Below the pieces are notes generated by a model. The model saw only the letters and a program-made list of their open reading frames with translations, was not told the origin of the DNA and made no database searches. From an uncultured Lachnospiraceae bacterium (lineage in GTDB: Bacteria > Bacillota > Clostridia > Lachnospirales > Lachnospiraceae), in assembly GCA_910588405.1 (NCBI GenBank), contig CAJUPT010000101.1:1-7967 (forward strand): a stretch of 7,967 nt of DNA, given 5' to 3'. The translations under genes were made by a program, and so were the position numbers. Positions 1 through 5,722 of the stretch are shown here, in pieces; positions within the stretch are counted from its first letter, which is position 1; the number at the start of each line of letters is the position of its first letter.

Positions 1-10
1 TCAAATAACA

Positions 11-706
11 CTATTCTTCACTTTCCACAGCTTCATTAATATACAAAGCCGTCAGAAATGCAAACACATACGCTTGTATCACCCCGTCAAATATATCAAA
101 ATACAAGCTAAAAGGCAGTGGCACAATCACAGGAACAATCAGCTTGATCAGCTCCATAATAACGAATGCGCCAAGCACATTTCCAAAAAGCCGCATACAC
201 AGCGACAACGGCCGGATAAACACCTCCAGAATGTTGATCGGCGTCACGATTGCCACCGGCTGTGTAAAGCTTTTCAGCCAGCCGCCCACCTTCTTCTCAT
301 GAATACCGGCATATTCCACCAGCACAATACTCATCAGCGCCAACGCTCCGGTAACATTCAGATCCTTGGTAGGCGCCTTAAAGCCGAACAGACCGACCAT
401 ATTGGCGATACTGATATAGATGATCACCGTACAGAGATAGGGCACATACCGTCGCCCTTTTTTTCCTACCAGGCCGCCAAAAAAATCATACAAAAAACTG
501 ACGCCCATCTCCAGCGCCAGCTGCAGCCTGCCGGGGTTTTCCACCTTCAGGTTCCGCACCAGGCACACCGAAAGCAGAACCAGAACCGCCATAATGATCC
601 AAGTGACCGCCACCGACTCCAAAATATCGACGCCGCCGAATACCGGTATGGTGAACGCGGTCTCGCAGTTCAGCTCCTCTAAGAGCTTCTGGGCCAACTC
701 TTTCAT
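11..706 (-). CDS. atpB: F0F1 ATP synthase subunit a
   Basis: Membrane subunit a of the F0 sector, which forms the proton (or Na+) half-channels against the c-ring. The protein is strongly hydrophobic with about five membrane segments. It carries the family signatures PTKDLNVT, RPLSLCMRLFGN (the second Arg, in MRLFGN, corresponds to the essential E. coli Arg210) and near the end QAYVFAFLTALYINEA, the usual last helix. I chose the ATG at 706, giving 231 residues, because it fits the family N-terminus (MKELAQKLLEEL) and has an AGGAAG Shine-Dalgarno at 718-723. The frame stays open upstream to a GTG at 844, but that extension crosses a good promoter (798-826) and encodes an atypical basic, Tyr-rich stretch. 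A CTG at 761-763 is a less likely alternative (see findings). It ends with TAG; only 10 bases follow before the window edge, so atpE or another atp gene probably lies beyond. No atpI/atpZ gene precedes it here. Confidence 0.96.
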   Translation of the reverse strand: MKELAQKLLEELNCETAFTIPVFGGVDILESVAVTWIIMAVLVLLSVCLVRNLKVENPGRLQLALEMGVSFLYDFFGGLVGKKGRRYVPYLCTVIIYISIANMVGLFGFKAPTKDLNVTGALALMSIVLVEYAGIHEKKVGGWLKSFTQPVAIVTPINILEVFIRPLSLCMRLFGNVLGAFVIMELIKLIVPVIVPLPFSLYFDIFDGVIQAYVFAFLTALYINEAVESEE

Positions 707-743
707 CTTTTGATTCGCTTCCTTTCTATAATAATAAATATAG

Positions 744-789
744 GGCAGATTTTGCTGTGTCAGGATTATTCTCCTCCAAAAAATCTGCC
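744..789 (-). promoter_or_regulatory. stem-loop at the predicted 5' end of the atp mRNA
   Basis: On the transcript, GGCAGAUUUU (789-780) can pair perfectly with AAAAUCUGCC (753-744), a 10-bp stem around a 26-base loop. The loop holds a GGAGGAG sequence (771-777) and a small AGGA/UCCU hairpin. The stem starts within about three bases of the predicted transcription start. It is not followed by a U-run, so it is not a normal terminator; a 5' mRNA-stabilising or translation-modulating leader is the likelier role, which is inference. Confidence 0.5.
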
Positions 790-797
790 TATCATGT

Positions 798-826
798 ATC
801 TTAATTTTATTTATTTTACTTGTCAA
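798..826 (-). promoter_or_regulatory. sigma-A type promoter for atpB / atp operon
   Basis: The minus strand reads a perfect -35 TTGACA (821-826), a 17-base spacer (804-820) and -10 TAAGAT (798-803, four of six consensus bases). It is preceded by an A/T-rich stretch that could act as an UP element. The predicted start is near 790-792, giving a leader of about 85 bases before the atpB ATG at 706. The promoter lies inside the open N-terminal extension of the atpB frame, which argues for the shorter protein. Confidence 0.65.
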
Positions 827-985
827 TGAAAAGAAGATTTTCACCTCTTACAAATTTTATTTCATATTTTTGTGTAAAAATTCTATTTTTATTTATTTTT
901 TCTTTATATTTTTCACCAAATTTTTTCTCTTTTGCTTTTTATTTTATCTAATCCCCTTATTTCATTGAGAATACTATCCAAATTT
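827..985. other. AT-rich intergenic region between xdhC-like gene and atp promoter
   Basis: This stretch of about 160 bases is almost entirely A/T, with T-runs on the plus strand (A/purine-rich in the sense of the flanking genes). No ORF, RNA gene or GC-rich hairpin followed by a U-run is visible. It separates the accessory operon from the atp operon and probably serves as upstream promoter DNA for atpB. How the upstream operon terminates is not evident. Confidence 0.6.
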
Positions 986-2005
986 TCACGAATAATATAG
1001 TTTAAAAGTCCCTGCACGCACGCCTATCAACTGTGCCGCAATACTGACCGCGATCTCCTCTGGTGTTTCTGCTCCAATGTCAAGTCCAATCGGCGTTATC
1101 ACACGCCCAAGCTCACTGTCCGTAAATCCCTGCTCCTGTAGCGCTGCCCTGACGGCTGCAGCCTTCCTTTGGCTGCCTATGACACCTATATACCGTGCCG
1201 GTGTTCTCACCGCAAACGCCTGTACCGCCATATCATCCTTATGCCCCCGGGTCATAATACAGACATAATCACAGTCTGTAATCTCCACCTGCTCATCGAT
1301 ATGCTCCAAAGAAATCAGCCGCACCTCTTCCACTCCCGGAAACAATTCCGGCTTACAAAACTCTTCCCGATCCTCCAACACAACACAGCGAAAATGTATG
1401 GCGCTCAACGCCGGAACCAGTTTCTGGGCCACATGGCCACCGCCAAAAATGTAGACCCGTCCGGCCTGTACGGCCTGCTCTATAAAATACCTTCCGCTCT
1501 CAGTCTCGATGATACCTGTGCCGCCTTTGTACCTCGTCAGAATTTCCGGCGAAATCTCATCCCCATACCTACTTCCGCTCTTCGTAAACAAAGCAAGACT
1601 ATCACAGGTGATATCCCATACCAGCCAGCAATCCTTTCCTGCCCTGTCGCAGACTGCAGTCTGCTCCGCGATTTCCCTGACTCTTTTATCTCCTGCCCCA
1701 ATGTAACGAAAATACACTGTGACATCTCCGCCGCAAATCATGCCGATATCCTGCACCTCTTTTTTCCGCAGCGTAAACATCCATACAAAAAAGCTTTTCT
1801 CCTCCAAAATCTGCGCCGCCATCTCAAGGGCCCTGTATTCCACCGCACCGCCGCCGATGGTGCCGCACACAAGGCCACTGTCTGTCACCAGCATATGCGC
1901 GCCTGCTCCCCGGGGCACAGACCCGGAACTGGCCACAATGGAAACCAGAACGGCATCCGTCCCCCGCTCCATCAGCGCAAGCAATGTCGTAAAGATCTCT
2001 TTCAT
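986..2005 (-). CDS. XdhC/CoxI-family Mo-hydroxylase maturation protein
   Basis: A 339-residue two-domain XdhC protein. Family members bind molybdenum cofactor and help insert the sulfurated form into xanthine dehydrogenase-type hydroxylases. The N-terminal XdhC_CoxI domain shows GSVPRGAGA (28-36), CGTIGGGAVE (47-56) and MICGGDV (89-95). The C-terminal Rossmann-like domain shows a VYIFGGGHVAQ loop (184-194), a TRGHKDD motif near residue 255, GVIGSQRK near 277, and the typical PIGLDIGAETPEEIAVSI segment at the end. Length is normal. The ATG at 2005 has a good AGGGG site upstream. It lies 56 bases after the MoeA-like gene, the widest gap in the lower part of the operon, and that gap contains a possible promoter. 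It is the last gene of the cluster before the AT-rich gap. The family is clear; the target enzyme is not in the window. Confidence 0.93.
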   Translation of the reverse strand: MKEIFTTLLALMERGTDAVLVSIVASSGSVPRGAGAHMLVTDSGLVCGTIGGGAVEYRALEMAAQILEEKSFFVWMFTLRKKEVQDIGMICGGDVTVYFRYIGAGDKRVREIAEQTAVCDRAGKDCWLVWDITCDSLALFTKSGSRYGDEISPEILTRYKGGTGIIETESGRYFIEQAVQAGRVYIFGGGHVAQKLVPALSAIHFRCVVLEDREEFCKPELFPGVEEVRLISLEHIDEQVEITDCDYVCIMTRGHKDDMAVQAFAVRTPARYIGVIGSQRKAAAVRAALQEQGFTDSELGRVITPIGLDIGAETPEEIAVSIAAQLIGVRAGTFKLYYS

Positions 2006-2034
2006 CCCAATCCCCTTTCCATAAATGCATACAT

Positions 2035-2065
2035 ATTATAAAGTTTGTCCCCATTCCTGATTCAA
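2035..2065 (-). promoter_or_regulatory. possible promoter upstream of the XdhC-family gene
   Basis: The minus strand has a perfect TATAAT (2035-2040) with TTGAAT (2060-2065, four of six) 19 bases upstream, overlapping the stop codon of the MoeA-like gene. The long spacer and imperfect -35 make it only plausible. It would allow separate transcription of the XdhC-family gene. Confidence 0.3.
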
Positions 2066-3087
2066 ATTCCTTTTCCGAAACCGCAGTTGGGAAAATGACA
2101 GTCCGGACAATTCAGACAGAGTCCGCCGTGCCCCAGACTGGCCAGCCAGGAGGCAGTGACGGGTACGTCGGCCAAAAGGCGGGGAAGAACCAAATCAAAA
2201 ATTGTTCTCTTCGCGTACATCACACAGCCTGGCAGACCACAGACTGGGCGGCCGTCATCCGTATAAGAGACCAGAAACATCGCGCCGGGAAGAACGGGAG
2301 CGCCGTAGGACACGATATTTGCTCCGCTCTGCCGGATCGCCAGAGGCGTTTTATCATCGGGGTCCACACTCATGCCGCCGGTACAGAACACCATATCAAG
2401 ACCCGCCTCCAACATTTTTTTGACGGCGGCCGTGATGTGACCAGGGTCATCATCCACGATTTCATGGGCACCCATCCGTCCTCCGTACTCCGCAAGCTTT
2501 TCTACAATAACCGGTGTAAACGTATCCTGAATACGGCCGTGAAACACCTCATTGCCGGTGGTGACAAGGCCAAAGGTTTTCTGCTTTATGGGATATAGGG
2601 TCAAAAGAGGAACCGGTCCGGCAACCTGTCTTGCCTGCTCCATTTTCGCCCTGCCAATTACCAGAGGGATCACACGGACGCCGCAAAGCCGGTCCCCCTT
2701 TCTGACCGGAAATCCGGAAGCACGGGTGGCAATCATCATCTCCCCAAGAGAATTGACGGCGCGAAGCCGGTCAATATCCACAAGCAAAAGACCGTCTTGA
2801 TCGGCAATCAGCTCAATTTTCCCTTCCTTCGGCTCGGTGGCATGCATGTCCTGGTTCTGACAGATTGCGCGCAAAATATGGGCGGCCTCATTTTCATGAA
2901 GCATGTTTTCATTTTTCTCCCATATGTATACATGCTCTTTGCCTACGCGCAGCAAAACCGGAATATCCTCCTCCCTGATTACATGACCCTTTCTGAATAC
3001 TGCGTCTTTGGTGACGCCTTTGATAATCTGTGTAATGTCATGGCAGAGTACCTGCCCGACAGCTTCCTCTGTTTTCATCAGCTTCAT
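2062..3087 (-). CDS. MoeA-like molybdopterin-binding protein with C-terminal four-cysteine motif
   Basis: A 341-residue protein with a MoaB/MogA/MoeA-type molybdopterin-binding fold: TTGNEV (176-181), DDDPGHI (212-218), CTGGMSVDPDD (235-245) and GLPGCVMY (284-291). In MoeA-related enzymes this fold binds molybdopterin during molybdate insertion. The N-terminal third (AVGQVLCHDI, then FRKGHVIREEDIPVLL) is typical of the shorter MoeA-like proteins found beside Mo hydroxylases, not full-length MoeA. The last 20 residues hold Cys324, Cys327, Cys330 and Cys335 (CX2CX2CX4C) followed by FGKG, a possible metal or Fe-S site. Its ATG overlaps the TGA of the nucleotidyltransferase gene (ATGA, 3084-3087), implying translational coupling, and a GAGGAA site lies just upstream. 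A house-keeping MoeA role is possible, but the context favours a pathway-specific helper. Confidence 0.88.
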   Translation of the reverse strand: MKLMKTEEAVGQVLCHDITQIIKGVTKDAVFRKGHVIREEDIPVLLRVGKEHVYIWEKNENMLHENEAAHILRAICQNQDMHATEPKEGKIELIADQDGLLLVDIDRLRAVNSLGEMMIATRASGFPVRKGDRLCGVRVIPLVIGRAKMEQARQVAGPVPLLTLYPIKQKTFGLVTTGNEVFHGRIQDTFTPVIVEKLAEYGGRMGAHEIVDDDPGHITAAVKKMLEAGLDMVFCTGGMSVDPDDKTPLAIRQSGANIVSYGAPVLPGAMFLVSYTDDGRPVCGLPGCVMYAKRTIFDLVLPRLLADVPVTASWLASLGHGGLCLNCPDCHFPNCGFGKGI

Positions 3088-3755
3088 AGGTTCCTCTTTT
3101 CCGACGCGGCTGCTGCGTCCCTCAGCCTGTTCTCATAAAAGTTAAGCAGTCTATGATAATCCTCCGGCGTATCCGCATCCATCGTCACACCCTCATCCGA
3201 AACGGGCACACAAAAGGAAGGAATGTCCAGCGCTCTGACCGCCCCCCGCATACCGTCCGTTCCCTGGTATGACAAAATCGCCGGAAGCAGTGCGCCGCTT
3301 ATCAGGATTGGATGTCCTTTTCGCCCGCCGCAAAGGGGCTGCGCCATACCGCAGCCGGTCCGGTCCATGTAGGCCGCCATTGTCCGTAGCGTCTGACCTG
3401 TAAACAGCGGACAGTCCGCCGGCAAAAAGAAAAAACGCTCCCCGCTTTCTTTAAGCCTCTCCATTCCCATGCAGGCTGACCGAAACATATCCGTCGTTTC
3501 AAAATCCGGATTGTGAACACATTCCACCCCCATCGGTATCAGATGCATCCACAGCCGTTTCGCATCCCGTCCTGTCACCGTGATAATCCGGCTGACGCCT
3601 GCCTGTTTCAGCGTACGCACCGCGTAGCCGATGACGGTAGTGTCTCCCAGCGGCAGCAGCGGCTTCAAAGCCCCCATCCGGGAAGCAAGACCGGCAGCGG
3701 CGATCACGGCGGCTGTTCCAGCCATCTGTTTATCATCTTTCTTACCAAAATTCAT
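3084..3755 (-). CDS. MobA/MocA-like nucleotidyltransferase (DVU_1551-type)
   Basis: A 223-residue GT-A fold NTP transferase. It has the signature AAVIAAAGLASRMGALKP (15-32; the G-x-x-x-R-M-G-x-x-K core binds the nucleotide), LPADCPLF (111-118, with the metal-binding Asp114 where MobA/MocA usually have Asp-Met/Gln-Pro), GRKGHP (144-149) and a late MDADTPEDY motif. Relatives transfer CMP or GMP to molybdopterin (MocA/MobA), giving MCD or MGD; which nucleotide is used here cannot be read from the sequence. I chose the ATG at 3755 over the longer GTG-initiated frame (3818) because AAAGGAG sits nine bases upstream and the added 21 residues are basic and non-conserved in appearance. It lies 62 bases after the AMP ligase and its stop overlaps the MoeA-like start. 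Confidence 0.9.
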   Translation of the reverse strand: MNFGKKDDKQMAGTAAVIAAAGLASRMGALKPLLPLGDTTVIGYAVRTLKQAGVSRIITVTGRDAKRLWMHLIPMGVECVHNPDFETTDMFRSACMGMERLKESGERFFFLPADCPLFTGQTLRTMAAYMDRTGCGMAQPLCGGRKGHPILISGALLPAILSYQGTDGMRGAVRALDIPSFCVPVSDEGVTMDADTPEDYHRLLNFYENRLRDAAAASEKRNL

Positions 3756-3764
3756 ATGACGCCG

Positions 3765-3771
3765 CTCCTTT
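3765..3771 (-). promoter_or_regulatory. ribosome binding site fixing the nucleotidyltransferase start
   Basis: AAAGGAG on the minus strand lies nine bases before the ATG at 3755. The GTG at 3818 has only a weak AGG upstream, so this site decides for the shorter protein. Confidence 0.7.
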
Positions 3772-3817
3772 CTCCTGTTCTGCTGCACACGGCGGCTATG
3801 GCCATACCAGCCATCCA

Positions 3818-5002
3818 CTATACCTGGTCAATCATCCGCCGTTTTGAAATGCCGTCCGAACATACGCCTTCATCCGCCGTTACCCGAACAGAAATGCCAA
3901 AACCGGCCCGATCCAGCGCGTCGCAGGCTGCCTGTTTCGCAGCCTCCCCGCCAGCGACCTTAATCTGCAATCCCTTCGTCCCCCGCAGGGCCTGATAATC
4001 CAGAACAGTATCCTCGGCAAACAGAATCTGATCCAGCAGGGGCACTGAAATTCCGCAGCCAAAGCTCTGACAGGCATCCGGCGCCAAATCTGCTTTCCTG
4101 CCGAATATTTCCCCCAGTCTCCCGTCGGGCAGCATCCGTCCCAGATCACCGGTACGGTAACGAATCAGCGGCATGGCCTGACGGCGAAGGGTCGTCAGTG
4201 CCAATTCCCCCTCAGGCAGAGCCTCCAGATAAATATCCCGGCGCACCAGCATTCCCCTCCTCTCCGGCGTTTCCACGGCGCATCCCAGCCCGCTTTCCGT
4301 CAGGCCATAATGATTCAGAACCTGGCAGCGCCAGATTCGCTCAATGCTCCCGGCAAGCGCGGATGACAGATAATCCGCCGACAGCAAAACCCTGACAGGT
4401 CTCAGATCCGGCGCAGTCAGGGCAAGACGGCGTATCTGAGCCGGAACGCCTACCATTACGGCGGCCTGTCGGTCACGGCAGACCCGGGCCGCAGCCTGAT
4501 AATCCAAAATCACACCGTATATTACCGGAATGCCGCCGAAAGCTTCGATCCCCTCCGCCAGAAGCCGGCAGAGTCCGTCCGGCCTGCTGCCAGGCATAAA
4601 AATCATCACGGTATCTCCCCTTTTGCACAGCAGACGCATTCCATCACGGAAAAAGGATACCGTATCCCTAAGATCCCGTTGTGAAAATGCCAGTCTTTTC
4701 GGTTTCCCCGTCGTACCGGAGGTCCGCATCGTAACCATTCGGCGAATCTCCTTCGGCAGACAGCACAGCATCCGCTGCCCGTCTTCTGACAAATCCCTGG
4801 CAGTGACAAAGGGCAGGGTGGACAACCGGTCAAGCGAAGTCAATTCCGTATCTGGCAGGTGTTCTCGGTAAAAAGGGCTGTTGGCCCTCACATAAGTCAG
4901 CTGCCTGTTCAATGCCTCCAAAAGCTGCTCCGGAGACAAAGGCTGAACCATGCTGACGCCCTCCGGGAAAAAATCCGGATTTTCCTTTTCTATCCGTCTC
5001 AT
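3818..5002 (-). CDS. AMP-dependent acyl-CoA ligase-like enzyme, PaaK type (DVU_1553-type)
   Basis: A 394-residue adenylate-forming enzyme related to phenylacetate-CoA ligases. It has the P-loop-like TSGTTGKPK (94-102), the adenine/acyl-AMP motif HYGLTESG (231-238), YRTGDLG (282-288) with the ribose-binding Asp286, and a C-terminal SKRRMID with Lys387, the expected adenylation lysine position. The N-terminal region (YVRANSPFYREHL) is typical of the PaaK group. It is somewhat shorter than PaaK proteins of about 430-440 residues. I chose the ATG at 5002 because it overlaps the methyltransferase stop (ATGA) and has GGAGG nine bases upstream; the frame extends 13 residues further to 5041, inside the methyltransferase. 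The acyl substrate is unknown, and no acyl carrier, thioesterase or obvious acid-producing enzyme is nearby. Activation of a carboxylate on a cofactor or small molecule is inference from context. Confidence 0.88.
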   Translation of the reverse strand: MRRIEKENPDFFPEGVSMVQPLSPEQLLEALNRQLTYVRANSPFYREHLPDTELTSLDRLSTLPFVTARDLSEDGQRMLCCLPKEIRRMVTMRTSGTTGKPKRLAFSQRDLRDTVSFFRDGMRLLCKRGDTVMIFMPGSRPDGLCRLLAEGIEAFGGIPVIYGVILDYQAAARVCRDRQAAVMVGVPAQIRRLALTAPDLRPVRVLLSADYLSSALAGSIERIWRCQVLNHYGLTESGLGCAVETPERRGMLVRRDIYLEALPEGELALTTLRRQAMPLIRYRTGDLGRMLPDGRLGEIFGRKADLAPDACQSFGCGISVPLLDQILFAEDTVLDYQALRGTKGLQIKVAGGEAAKQAACDALDRAGFGISVRVTADEGVCSDGISKRRMIDQV

Positions 5003-5616
5003 ACCAATCCGCCTCCGATATTCGGTTTTCTCCATACCCATAATCCGTATCCCACTCTCGCCTCTTTTAAGACAGGCACGTCAGAAATCCCGACACAGCC
5101 GCACAGCTTCCGTTCCAGCATCATCTGAAAAAACATAGCGCGAAGTTCTTTTGTATAATCTCCATAGCTTTTCAGCTCCATGGCGGGACGGAACAGACAG
5201 TTCATAGTCTCCGGCCGGTACAGATGCTTCAGCATAGGGCTGTGACGCAATGTCAGATCACAGGTATTGGAATACAGATCGGCAATAACCGCAATGCCGC
5301 CCGGACGGAGAACGCGGCACAGCTCATGGACGGTCTGGCGGGAATCACACAGAGAAAAAACGCATTCCATCACAACGGCGTCAAAATAATTTCTCCTATA
5401 AGGGATCTCCTCGCCCCTTCCGGCTTTTACCGGCAGTCCCGCGCCTGCTGCCTGCTTCACCAGATTCGGATCTGGGTCGATGCCGAAAAAAACACAGCGG
5501 CTGCTCCTTGACAGTCGTCTTAAAAGTTCACCGCTGCCACAGCCGATTTCCAGCACATAGCCCTGCTTTGGCAGACAGGCGGCTATCACGTCGAAAATGG
5601 ATGGACTAAACTTCAT
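4999..5616 (-). CDS. trsM: class I SAM-dependent methyltransferase (DVU_1556-type, TrsM)
   Basis: A 205-residue Rossmann methyltransferase. Motif I is VLEIGCGSG (21-29), GIDPD (45-49) gives the acidic residue for the SAM ribose, EEIPYRRNYFDAVVMECVFSL (69-89) covers motifs II/III, and VLRPGGIAVIADLY (102-115) is the usual post-motif strand. The C-terminal half is specific to the small family and ends with VGYGLWVWRKP. The ATG has a GGGGAGGG site upstream. It sits between the radical SAM gene and the AMP ligase, whose start it overlaps by four bases. The methyl acceptor is unknown. The symbol follows my recollection of the NCBIfam name for this family and was not checked. Confidence 0.88.
   Translation of the reverse strand: MKFSPSIFDVIAACLPKQGYVLEIGCGSGELLRRLSRSSRCVFFGIDPDPNLVKQAAGAGLPVKAGRGEEIPYRRNYFDAVVMECVFSLCDSRQTVHELCRVLRPGGIAVIADLYSNTCDLTLRHSPMLKHLYRPETMNCLFRPAMELKSYGDYTKELRAMFFQMMLERKLCGCVGISDVPVLKEARVGYGLWVWRKPNIGGGLV
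5012..5016 (-). promoter_or_regulatory. ribosome binding site for the AMP ligase
   Basis: GGAGG on the minus strand, inside the last codons of the methyltransferase gene, is nine bases before the ATG at 5002. It selects the start that gives an ATGA overlap over the longer frame from 5041. Confidence 0.65.
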
Positions 5617-5696
5617 ATACCCTCCCCGCCCCTTTTTCCTTTACAGTTCCTCCACTCTCCTCCCGGGACTTGTCCGGTTCGTTGCTGTTTTTTCAT
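5613..5696 (-). CDS. possible 27-residue small ORF between radical SAM and methyltransferase genes
   Basis: An ATG-started frame (MKKQQRTGQVPGGEWRNCKG, then seven more residues) fills the otherwise empty 106-base gap, and its TGA overlaps the methyltransferase ATG as ATGA. Only a weak AGG lies upstream of its start. The product is rich in Lys, Arg and Gly with one Cys and no recognisable domain. It may only be a translational relay or chance; low confidence as a real protein. Confidence 0.18.
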   Translation of the reverse strand: MKKQQRTGQVPGGEWRNCKGKRGGEGI

Positions 5697-5722
5697 AGCT
5701 TACCTGACATTACCATCCTTTT

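Noticed and set aside
74..682. Plus-strand frame of about 200 codons opposite atpB
   Set aside because: Antisense to a well-conserved membrane protein gene; His/Gln/Arg-rich translation without motifs.
707..844. N-terminal extension of atpB to the GTG at 844
   Set aside because: It spans a promoter and a perfect inverted repeat, and the encoded residues do not look like the family's N-terminus.
1169..2041. Long plus-strand frame of about 290 codons opposite the XdhC-family gene
   Set aside because: It is the antisense shadow of a clear XdhC coding region, has no recognisable domain, and its composition (many His, Pro, Ser, Cys) is typical of reverse-frame translation.
3797..3806. Self-complementary TATGGCCATA between the AMP ligase and nucleotidyltransferase genes
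   Set aside because: A 10-base palindrome can occur by chance; no adjacent promoter elements or second copy in the window support an operator.
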